Shown: one piece after another, positions 7,516-14,261 of the stretch
How the letters are laid out: each line of letters opens with the position of its first letter
How positions within the stretch are numbered: the first letter of the stretch is position 1
Origin: Sulfuriroseicoccus oceanibius
GTDB taxonomy: Bacteria > Verrucomicrobiota > Verrucomicrobiia > Verrucomicrobiales > SLCJ01
Assembly: GCF_010681825.2 (NCBI RefSeq)
Contig: NZ_CP066776.1
Span: 1,364,001 to 1,428,000 of the forward strand
Length of the DNA stretch: 64,000 nt
Direction of reading: 5' to 3'
Program-made: the position numbers and the translations under genes
The notes under the pieces: model-generated
Told to the model about the DNA's origin: nothing
The model's input: only the letters and a program-made list of their open reading frames with translations
The model's database searches: none

Positions 7516-8466
7516 CTAATTTTGTTTTATCGGCTCGAAATTGGGGTCGGAAAGAAGGCGGTTTACGAGTCTGACAAGCTTTCGGATCACGGCGGTGATG
7601 GCGACATGATGAGGTTTTCCTTTGGCGATCAGACGGCCATAAAATTCCTTCAAAATCGGGTTGTGGTTCGTGGCGCATAGAGCAGGCATGTAGAGGCTGC
7701 GCCGGAGTAAATGCCTTCCTCCGCGGACGTGCCTCTTGCCGCTATGAGTGCCGGTGTCTTTGTTGAATGGCGCAACTCCAACTAAAGCCGAAGCCTGGTT
7801 GTCGGTGATTGCGCCCAGTTCTGGCATTTCAGACAAGAAGACCGTGGATGCAGCCAGACCAAGTCCTTTGATCGACTCGATTTTGCGCTTCTTCTCACGC
7901 AGCACGGCGTCTTTCGCAATGAGTGTGTCGAGTTGCTTTTGGCAACGAGCAATCGCTCGCTCAAGGCTTTGGATTTGGGTCTTGAGCTCCTTCTTCACAA
8001 AGCTGTCGGTGACCTTTTGAAGGGCCGTTTTCTGAGCTGCAGCTTGGCGGGTGAAACGATCCTTAATCCTGGCGATCGCTGACATCTTCTCCTGCAGAGC
8101 TGTAGGTTTTACGCGGGATGCCGGGGTGATCGACTCTCCGAAGCGAGACAAGACCGTGGCATCCATCGCGTCAGTTTTCGCTGAGATTCCCATGGCCTCG
8201 GCAAATGCTCGTGCTCGCTTTGGATTAACCAGGCTGATGGGAATGTTTAGCTCCAATGCTTGAGCGAGGAGGCACTTTTCATAGCCACCGGTAGGCTCAC
8301 AGATGATGTGGATTTCGTCCTGTTGTTTGGATAGCTTGAGGAGCTCCGATTTTACCTTTGATGGAGTGTTGGGAACGGTCCAGGAGCGCTTTGTTTTGGG
8401 GTGATAAAAGTCGAGTTTATCTTTGCTGACATCGACGCCGATATAGTGTTTGTTCTGAGTGTTCAT
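7516..8466 (-). CDS. IS110-family DEDD recombinase/transposase
   Basis: 316 residues, normal length for the family. The N-terminal RuvC-like DEDD domain shows GVDVSKDKLD (Asp11), CEPTGGYEK (Glu) and SAKTDAMDA (the two Asp). A coiled-coil linker follows at about residues 120-195. The C-terminal Transposase_20 domain (IESIKGLGLAASTVFLSEMP, GVAPFNKDTG, GGRHLLRRSLYMPAL) carries the conserved Ser used as nucleophile in this family. By family knowledge it excises and integrates the element without a free double-strand break, guided by a bridge RNA from the element's own non-coding end. All key residues are intact, so it may be active. Confidence 0.95.
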   Translation of the reverse strand: MNTQNKHYIGVDVSKDKLDFYHPKTKRSWTVPNTPSKVKSELLKLSKQQDEIHIICEPTGGYEKCLLAQALELNIPISLVNPKRARAFAEAMGISAKTDAMDATVLSRFGESITPASRVKPTALQEKMSAIARIKDRFTRQAAAQKTALQKVTDSFVKKELKTQIQSLERAIARCQKQLDTLIAKDAVLREKKRKIESIKGLGLAASTVFLSEMPELGAITDNQASALVGVAPFNKDTGTHSGKRHVRGGRHLLRRSLYMPALCATNHNPILKEFYGRLIAKGKPHHVAITAVIRKLVRLVNRLLSDPNFEPIKQN

Positions 8467-8479
8467 CTGTATTTCAACC

Positions 8480-8690
8480 TTGGATCTACGAGCTCTCGGG
8501 CTCTTGCAACTCTACGAACTGCAGATGGATTTGAGGGAAACAGGCCTCCTTGCTGAAAGACGAGTTCAAGGACTCGAGGAGGAACGGAGTGACTGTTTCA
8601 GCGATCGAGGTGGGGGTGGCCACCCCCACCTTGATCAACCTCCGGTTTCGTATGAAACCGATGGAGCTAGGAATAGCTCAAATTGACCAA
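8480..8690 (-). ncRNA. Candidate bridge RNA of the IS110 element
   Basis: Seen on the minus strand upstream of the transposase. Two 5' hairpins are present (arms 8643-8649/8654-8660 and the long 8603-8636 palindrome). Next comes a loop closed by gaaacag/ctgtttc (8593-8599 with 8537-8543), then a second loop closed by 8521-8526 with 8484-8489. Loop 1 contains CUUUCAGC (8559-8552), complementary to the target strand GCTGAAAG next to the insertion. Loop 2 contains AGAGUUGC (8513-8506), identical to the element's right end plus core. Order (target loop, then donor loop) matches IS621. The left-target and right-donor guides are only weakly matched (TCCG, CCAAG). Exact RNA ends are not determined. 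Confidence 0.6.
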
Positions 8691-8737
8691 CCAAGCGCGG
8701 AATTGACGACGCTGAGGCCTGAGTTAGTGCCATTCGG

Positions 8738-9025
8738 GACAAGCATTTTCAGGTGGGCGGCTTGCGGGGCGGGGGATCGGTGGCGTTGGTTGGTGCTGCG
8801 GGGGGGGCAAGTGGTCGCTGCGCTCCGATGGTTTTGGTAGCCGGGTAAAATCCGGCGGTCCGTGGGGGCTTTGGGGGGCGGGTACAATCCGGCGGTCTGT
8901 ATAGTGCTTTGGGGGGCGGGTGAAATCCGGCGGTCCGTGGGGTGCGCTTGGGTGGCCGGGGAACGAAAGACGCCCGCGCCGCAGAGCGGGGCGGGCGTTA
9001 TGAATTTCTGGTAGCAGGAGGTGGT
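8738..9025. other. Gene-free stretch with three short degenerate repeats and a hairpin
   Basis: Three imperfect tandem copies of a roughly 38-50 bp unit (…aatccggcggtc-gt-g…ctttggggggcggg) lie at 8838-8960. A GC-rich hairpin follows (arms acgcccgc 8970-8977 and gcgggcgt 8991-8998). The hairpin could end transcription from the minus-strand gene at 9221-10459, but it lacks a clear U run on either side. No gene is supported. Confidence 0.45.
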
Positions 9026-9222
9026 TATACCATTTAAACGGTCACCTTGGCGTAACCGATGGGGGGAGGAATATGGTGTGAAGAAAGTGATCTTGGCGGG
9101 ATCTTTTTGAGTGATGCTGTGTTACTCACCGCTCAGGTAGCCCGCTAGCATCGCGGTTCGCGCCTTGCCTCACTCGAAAAAGCTCTCCGCCATTCCGCCA
9201 ATTTGACCGTTCAAATGGTATT
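9026..9222. repeat. 197-bp element with 18-bp terminal inverted repeats
   Basis: The ends are ataccatttaaacggtca (9026-9043) and tgaccgttcaaatggtat (9205-9222), inverted with one mismatch. Next to the termini the symmetry continues loosely (cttggcg / cgccaat). The interior has no coding potential. It looks like a MITE or large REP-like element. Its right end overlaps the stop codon (9221-9223) of the minus-strand gene next to it. Confidence 0.75.
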
Positions 9223-10459
9223 ATGCTTTTTGGTCGAGCTCGGCGACGATTTGGCGCAGGCGGGTGAAGCGGGCGTCGGCGGCGAAGGTGGTGGTGGCTT
9301 TGCCCATGGCGACGAGTGAGTCGTCGGTGCGTTCGAGCGAGTCGATTCCTTCGTCGAGAGCGCTGCTGCCGACCGGGCCGATGAGCGTGCCGTGGTAGAG
9401 GGTTTTGGTTTCGCCGGCTTTGAGTGTGAGTTTGGTTGGGTTGCCCATGAGGACGGGGTGCTCGTCGCTGTAGTCGAGTCCGTAGCCCCATGCGCTGATG
9501 GCGCTTTCCACGCCGACGGCGAATACACGGTCGACTCCGCCGTCGTAGCTGGCCCATGGTTTGTAATTGCGCCCGCCGTACTGCAGCCAGAGGTGGTTGA
9601 AGTAGAAGGTGAACTCGCCCTCTGCCACGCTGGCCGGGCCGTCGAAGAACGTGAGGTAGAGGCTTTGTTGGTTTGGATTGACCACGCTCATCCAGCCGAG
9701 GTCGGCAGTTTGTGGGATGCGTCCGGTGAGGAAGTCGGTGAAGCCGATCATGCCGGGGACGACCGAGATGTCCGTGCTGCCGCCGTCTGCGGTGGGTGCG
9801 TCCTTGAGGCTGGAGAACTCGCGGTTGAGAGCGAGCATTTCGCGTTGATCCGGGTCGTGGCTGACGACGGGTGTGTGGTAGCGGTCGGCCGAGGCGGAGA
9901 TGCGGCAGCCTTTTTCGATAAAGGGTTGGCCGGTGGTGTTGTGCCAGGCGCCGCCGAAGTCGAAGTCTTCGCCGCGGTCGTTGCGCATGCGCATGACCTG
10001 GTAGTGGACCGAGTGGCCGTCGAGGAGGATATCGAACTTCTCGTAGTGGATGTGTTCGGTTTCGGGGCCGCCCATGGTCGAATAGACGAAGCAATAGCCA
10101 TCGCGGGTGCCGGATTTCTCAACCTTCCAGTCGAGCTGGGCGGTGTGGCCGCAGCCTGGGATCTCGTAACCGCGCTTGGTGGAGGGATTGCCGAACTGCG
10201 GGAAGCATGGGAAATTGCCGGCCAGTTCGTGGACGAGTTTGATCCCCCAATCCTGATGTCTTGCCGGATCGAAGCCGCAGGTGGTGCCGCGGAATGCCGG
10301 AATCAGGTGGGTGTTCACATATCCGTGTTGGTTGCGGTAGCTGAACTCCGGGGTCATGCCGCCGAAGTCCTCGACCACGACGCGGACGTCGCCATTGGTC
10401 AGGACGCTGGCGGCGCGACCGCAGAGATCGGTGATGCGTTGTACAGAACAAGTGCTCAT
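9221..10459 (-). CDS. Aldose-1-epimerase-like (galactose-mutarotase fold) protein
   Basis: 412 residues from the ATG at 10459 (MSTCSVQRITDL). A longer in-frame start 75 bp upstream adds a Pro/Arg-rich stretch with no sign of conservation. No signal peptide is evident. The pattern of repeated beta strands with conserved His, Glu and Trp segments (HYEKFDILLDGHSVHYQVM, GGAWHNTTGQPF, LGWMSVVNPNQQSLYLTF) suggests a large carbohydrate-binding mutarotase-like fold; this is a resemblance, not a proven family match. Cytoplasmic sugar metabolism is a plausible setting. The stop codon is supplied by the end of a 197-bp repeat element, so the C-terminus may have been altered. The 178 bp upstream (10460-10637) hold only short gttggcgcg-type repeats and a cccatggc/gccatggg hairpin. 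Confidence 0.45.
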   Translation of the reverse strand: MSTCSVQRITDLCGRAASVLTNGDVRVVVEDFGGMTPEFSYRNQHGYVNTHLIPAFRGTTCGFDPARHQDWGIKLVHELAGNFPCFPQFGNPSTKRGYEIPGCGHTAQLDWKVEKSGTRDGYCFVYSTMGGPETEHIHYEKFDILLDGHSVHYQVMRMRNDRGEDFDFGGAWHNTTGQPFIEKGCRISASADRYHTPVVSHDPDQREMLALNREFSSLKDAPTADGGSTDISVVPGMIGFTDFLTGRIPQTADLGWMSVVNPNQQSLYLTFFDGPASVAEGEFTFYFNHLWLQYGGRNYKPWASYDGGVDRVFAVGVESAISAWGYGLDYSDEHPVLMGNPTKLTLKAGETKTLYHGTLIGPVGSSALDEGIDSLERTDDSLVAMGKATTTFAADARFTRLRQIVAELDQKA

Positions 10460-10637
10460 GGATGATAGGGGGGGGATTAGGGCGCCCCTACGGGGCTTGT
10501 TAATGGGGTGGGCGCTCACCCATGGCGTTGCCATGGGCTACGTTAGGTAGCGCCGTTGGCGCGTGGCCGTAGGAGGCGTTGGCGCGTTGGAGTTGGCGCG
10601 TGGCCTATGTCGGGTTTTCTTAATTTGGAGCCATTGG

Positions 10638-11399
10638 TTACAGGTCGAGCTCGAGTGAGACCGGGCAGTGGTCCGAGCCCATGATATCCGGGTGGATGGC
10701 GGCGGCTTTGAGTTGATCCTTGAGCTGGGTGCTGGCGCAGAAGTAATCGAGGCGCCAGCCGACGTTGCGTTTGCGGGCTCCGCCGCGGAAGCTCCACCAG
10801 CTGTAGTGGTCCGGGCCTTTTTCGAACTCGCGGAAGGTATCGACGAACCCAGCCTCCAAGAGCGCGGAGAATCCGGCGCGTTCTTCGTCGGAGAAGCCGG
10901 CGCTGAAGCGGTTGGCTTTTGGTCGGGCCAGATCGATTTCCTGGTGCGAGACATTCAGGTCGCCGGTGACGATGGTGGGTTTCTTTGCGTTGAGCCCACT
11001 AACGTACTCGCGGAAATCGACATCCCACTGCTGGCGGTAGGCCAGGCGCTTGAGTTCGTTTTGTGCGTTTGGTGTGTAGACGGTGACGAGGAAGAAGTCC
11101 GGGTATTCGAGTGTCACGACACGGCCTTCGGTGTCGTGTTCGGGGATGCCGATGCCGAGGGTGGTGGCGATGGGTTCTTGGCGAAAGAAGATGGCGGTGC
11201 CTGAGTAGCCCTTTTTCTCCGCCGAGTTCCACGCCGATTGGTAGCCGAGTTCCTCGAGGAAGGTGTGGTCGACCTGTTCCGGGCGGGCCTTGGTTTCCTG
11301 AACGCAGAAGAAGTCCGCTTCAGATTGTTTGAGGGTTTCGGCGAGCCCTTTGGTGAGGGCGGCCCGGATGCCATTCACGTTCCATGAGTAAAGTTTCAT
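10638..11399 (-). CDS. xthA: Exodeoxyribonuclease III (AP endonuclease)
   Basis: 253 residues from the ATG at 11399 (MKLYSWNVNGIRAAL), the typical start of the ExoA/XthA family. Motifs of the endonuclease/exonuclease/phosphatase fold are all visible: NVNGIRA, VQETK with the metal-binding Glu, GDLNVSHQEIDLARP with the catalytic Asp-x-Asn, and GSDHCPVSLEL with the Asp-His pair at the C-terminus. It removes abasic-site lesions and blocked 3' ends in base-excision repair in the cytoplasm. Normal length and complete motifs. It stands alone; an upstream in-frame ATG at 11435 would add 12 unconserved residues. Confidence 0.95.
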   Translation of the reverse strand: MKLYSWNVNGIRAALTKGLAETLKQSEADFFCVQETKARPEQVDHTFLEELGYQSAWNSAEKKGYSGTAIFFRQEPIATTLGIGIPEHDTEGRVVTLEYPDFFLVTVYTPNAQNELKRLAYRQQWDVDFREYVSGLNAKKPTIVTGDLNVSHQEIDLARPKANRFSAGFSDEERAGFSALLEAGFVDTFREFEKGPDHYSWWSFRGGARKRNVGWRLDYFCASTQLKDQLKAAAIHPDIMGSDHCPVSLELDL

Positions 11400-11626
11400 C
11401 GCGGGGAGCATGCGGTCGGGGCGGGGGAAACTCAAGAGCCTCGGCGTGAAAAGCGGCGGCTTGTTGGGAGTGGCTGACGATCCGTTATGGGATGGGCGGA
11501 TTCCTCGCTTTACAAGCCGCGAGGGCTCGGCTAGTTTGCGCGCTCCCTGATCCGATTGTTTCGGTCGTCGCCAGTGACGGAAGGGGATCCGGAGAGATCC
11601 GGTTGATCAACCTACGCTATCTACCG

Positions 11627-11989
11627 ATGAGCATCGTCATCACCATTCTTGCAGTTTTCCAAGTCGTCGGCTCCTTGCTGATGTTGCTGATTATCCTTAT
11701 GCAGCGTCCGAAGCAGGAGGGGCTTGGGGCCTCGTTCGGCGCGAACATGACCCAGGACCTTTTCGGCGCCCAGACCACCAACGTGTTGCAGAAAGCGACC
11801 ACGTGGCTGGCTGTGTTCTTCTTCGTGAACACCGTGGTGCTTGCCGTGCTGATCACCCGTCAGGACAACGCAGCCAAAGACGCAAGCGCGATCGTTGCGG
11901 GAGCTACCCCGGCAGTGGAAGAAGTTGCTGCGGATGCTGCAGTGGCACCTGCTGCTGACGACAACGCTGAGGCGCCAGCCGCCCAGTAA
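11627..11989 (+). CDS. secG: Protein-export membrane protein SecG
   Basis: 120 residues from ATG 11627. It has two transmembrane helices (about residues 2-22 and 55-77) joined by a conserved cytoplasmic loop (LMQRPKQEGLGASFGANMTQDLFGAQ). The family pattern is QxxKxxGLGxxFGG...LFG. The C-terminus is an Ala/Asp/Glu-rich low-complexity tail, longer than in E. coli. SecG is the accessory subunit of the SecYEG translocon and aids SecA-driven export. It is followed by a GC-rich hairpin, so it probably forms a one-gene unit. Confidence 0.93.
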   Translation: MSIVITILAVFQVVGSLLMLLIILMQRPKQEGLGASFGANMTQDLFGAQTTNVLQKATTWLAVFFFVNTVVLAVLITRQDNAAKDASAIVAGATPAVEEVAADAAVAPAADDNAEAPAAQ

Positions 11990-12000
11990 GTGAAAGTTTT

Positions 12001-12025
12001 TACCGCCCGGTGCTGCCGGGCGGTA
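12001..12025 (+). terminator. Hairpin after secG, likely terminator
   Basis: A perfect stem taccgcccgg / ccgggcggta with a 5-base loop starts 11 bp after the secG stop. The T-rich stretch lies before the stem and only a short one follows, so the efficiency is uncertain. A second GC-rich hairpin lies at 12077-12105 (ggcttccggt / accggaagcc), followed by a loose T-rich stretch. Confidence 0.5.
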
Positions 12026-12177
12026 CGTATTTCCCGACAGGCCGCGAGCGAGTGGCGTGATGCGGGAGATTCCTGGGGCTTCCGGTGCAGCGCAGACCGG
12101 AAGCCTTTGATCGTTTTAGGGGGAGGGCACCCGATGGGCATCCCCTGGCGCACGGATGGTATCAACGACCCTAATCT

Positions 12178-14187
12178 ATGAGTGAATCTGAGTCAGCAGC
12201 GCGGAACACCCGTCCGGTTCGTTTCTCCCACTGGTTCGGTTATGTGGGCTTCCGGGGCGCGGAGGCGCTGGTCAGTGCGATGTCTGCGCCGATGGCGTTT
12301 CGCTTTGGTGAGTTGATTGGGCGTGCGGTGTATCATTTGGCACCGAGCTACCGACGCCTGGCGCGGCGCAACCTGCGCATTGCCTTCGGGCGGGAGAAAG
12401 AGGATGCCGAGATCGCGAAGATGACGCGTGAGGTTTTCTCCAGCATGGGGGCGAACTTCGTGTCGTCGATCCGCTTCGCCAGCGGGCGCCTGGACGATTT
12501 GAAGAAAACGGTGACCATCGAGGGCGCCGAGGCCGTGATCGAGGCGTGCGACGCCGGACGTGGCGCGGTCTGTGTGGTGGCGCATGCCGGACCGTGGGAG
12601 ATTTTGAGTTTGGACCCGGGCGTGAAGGCACCGGGGCGCGAGGTGTCTGCCATTTACCAGGCGCTGGGCAACCCATTGATCAACGACCTGGTGCTGCGCC
12701 GACGCCAGCAAGCCGGAGTCGAATTGCTCGACCGCAAGGTGGGCTTCAACCGTGCCGGTGAGATCCTGCGCGGTGGGGGCGTGGTGGGAATCCTGGCCGA
12801 CCAGCATGCGGGCGATGCCGGGATGTTCATTCCGTTCATGGGGCGTCTGGCCTCGACGACGAATTTGCCGGCGCTGATGGCGAAGCGTGCGGGGGCGGAT
12901 GTGTTCACCACCGCGGTGCGCACGGTGGGCACTGCCAAGTGGGTGCTCAGTTACGAGAAGATCGAGCCGTACGGTGAGGTCAATGGCCGCGCGTGGTCGG
13001 ATCTCGATGCGATGACTTACGGCGTGAACCTGGGGATTGAGAAAGTGGTGCGGCGCTCGCCCGCCGATTGGTTCTGGGTTCATAACCGCTGGAAGACTCC
13101 GGATCCGGCCTTCCTGCTGACGCGGCACAAGCGCGGCGTGAAGTTCCCTCCGGGGATGGATCCAGCGACTGCCAAGCCATTCCGCGTGGTGATGCGCTCG
13201 CCGAACTGGCTGGGAGATGCCTGCATGGCGATGCCGGCGGTGCGTGCGATCAAGCGCGGGCGTCCGGATGTGGAGCTGACCATGATTGCTCCTGCCAAGT
13301 TTGCCGACATCTGGAACGAACTGCCAGAGGTGGATCACATCATCCCGCGCGAGGGCAAGGACTCGCCGAAGGATGTGGCGAAGAAGTTGTTGGCCAAGGG
13401 GACCTTCGATGCCGGGATTCTGCTGACCAACTCACCGCGCACGGCGATGGAAATGTGGCACGCGGACGTGCGCCGGATCGTTGGCTACCGCGCCAAGTGG
13501 CGGTCGTTTTTCCTCAATCAGTTCATCCCGCACAAGGTGGTGAAGAATGGTCCGCCGCTGCATCATGTCGAGCATTACATGCAGATGGCGCATCGGATCG
13601 GCGGCGATTGCTCCGACCGCACGTTGTTCGACGCGATCCCGCGTCGTGACGGTGCGGCGGTGATCGAGCCGTCGGCCGGGCATGCGGTGCGGATCGGGTT
13701 GTGTGCCGGGGCCGAGTATGGTCCGGCCAAGCGTTGGCCTCTGGAGTCGTTTGCAGAGATGGCGCGGATGGTGAACGAGAAGCGAGCTGAAGCCGGTGAG
13801 CTGCCGGTGGAATGGGTGCTCTTTGGTGCTCCGGGCGAGAAGCAGTTGGGCGAAGACCTGACCGTGGCGATCGGCGGGCATGTCGACAACTTGGTCGGCA
13901 AAACGTCGATCATCGGGCTGATGGACCACCTGCGTTCGTGTGAGTTCCTCGTCAGTAACGACACGGGAACGATGCACCTGGCGGCGTTGCTCGGTGTCGA
14001 GGCGGTGGCGATCTTTGGCTCGACCGAGCCGCGGTGGACGCGTCCGCTGGGCAAGGGACATACGATTTTGCGTGAGCATGTCGAGTGCAGCCCGTGCTTC
14101 CTGCGCGAGTGTCCGATCGACTTCCGCTGCATGAAGGCAATCACGCCGGAACGCGTGGCGGGCGAGGTGATGAAGCGATTGGGCTAA
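12178..14187 (+). CDS. Fusion of a lipid A acyltransferase (LpxL/HtrB-type) and an LPS heptosyltransferase (GT9)
   Basis: 669 residues. Residues 10-315 are a lauroyl/myristoyl acyltransferase domain with an H-x4-E active-site motif (His136, Glu141 in HAGPWE), the segment GILADQHAGDAGMFIPFMGR, and the closing WFWVHNRWK. Residues 336-669 are a family 9 glycosyltransferase similar to WaaF: VVMRSPNWLGDACMAMPAVR at its start, AEYGPAKRWP, and VSNDTGTMHLAALLGV near the end. Both activities build lipid A-core LPS at the inner membrane: one adds a secondary acyl chain, the other adds a heptose. They are usually separate proteins. The reading frame is uninterrupted between domains, so the fusion is real unless the assembly is wrong. 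Confidence 0.9.
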   Translation: MSESESAARNTRPVRFSHWFGYVGFRGAEALVSAMSAPMAFRFGELIGRAVYHLAPSYRRLARRNLRIAFGREKEDAEIAKMTREVFSSMGANFVSSIRFASGRLDDLKKTVTIEGAEAVIEACDAGRGAVCVVAHAGPWEILSLDPGVKAPGREVSAIYQALGNPLINDLVLRRRQQAGVELLDRKVGFNRAGEILRGGGVVGILADQHAGDAGMFIPFMGRLASTTNLPALMAKRAGADVFTTAVRTVGTAKWVLSYEKIEPYGEVNGRAWSDLDAMTYGVNLGIEKVVRRSPADWFWVHNRWKTPDPAFLLTRHKRGVKFPPGMDPATAKPFRVVMRSPNWLGDACMAMPAVRAIKRGRPDVELTMIAPAKFADIWNELPEVDHIIPREGKDSPKDVAKKLLAKGTFDAGILLTNSPRTAMEMWHADVRRIVGYRAKWRSFFLNQFIPHKVVKNGPPLHHVEHYMQMAHRIGGDCSDRTLFDAIPRRDGAAVIEPSAGHAVRIGLCAGAEYGPAKRWPLESFAEMARMVNEKRAEAGELPVEWVLFGAPGEKQLGEDLTVAIGGHVDNLVGKTSIIGLMDHLRSCEFLVSNDTGTMHLAALLGVEAVAIFGSTEPRWTRPLGKGHTILREHVECSPCFLRECPIDFRCMKAITPERVAGEVMKRLG

Positions 14188-14261
14188 CGGCAGGGTGCCT
14201 GTGCGATAGATTTTTCAAAGGTGATTGCAATATTTTGTGCCCATGGTTCGTTTGGGGCGCG

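Larger units (their letters stand above)
7506..8694 (-). mobile_element. IS110-family insertion sequence
   Basis: The ends are set by comparison with the uninterrupted R1 repeat: flanks ...ctttcaGC and GCgcggaatt share only the dinucleotide GC. There are no terminal inverted repeats and no longer target duplication, as expected for IS110. The transposase ORF runs on the minus strand. Only 10 bp lie between its stop codon and the right end, while 228 bp of non-coding DNA precede its start. That arrangement is the IS110-proper (IS621-like) layout rather than the IS1111 layout. Confidence 0.9.
7331..8737. repeat. R element, copy R2, interrupted by an IS110 element
   Basis: The left part (7331-7505) matches R1 from the terminal gtggcactaattta to the hairpin arm cgcgctttcagc. 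The right part (8695-8737) continues the same repeat with gcgcggaattgacgacgctg and ends in the inverted terminal sequence gttagtgccattc. When the 1189 bp between are removed, the R sequence is restored with a 2-bp GC overlap. The insertion thus lies within the small hairpin cgcgct-ttc-agcgcg of the repeat. Confidence 0.85.

Noticed and set aside
9392-10465. Long open frame on the + strand opposite the mutarotase-like gene
   Set aside because: Val/Ala/Glu-rich shadow of the minus-strand gene, which has the ordered strand pattern of a real protein. No start signal or motif.
12026-12177. tRNA or small RNA gene between secG and the fusion gene
   Set aside because: Only a hairpin (12077-12105) is seen; no cloverleaf or CCA-type end can be drawn.
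12193-13338. Long minus-strand frame opposite the LpxL-WaaF fusion
   Set aside because: Arg/His-rich composition typical of an antisense frame in GC-rich DNA; the + strand protein has complete motifs.
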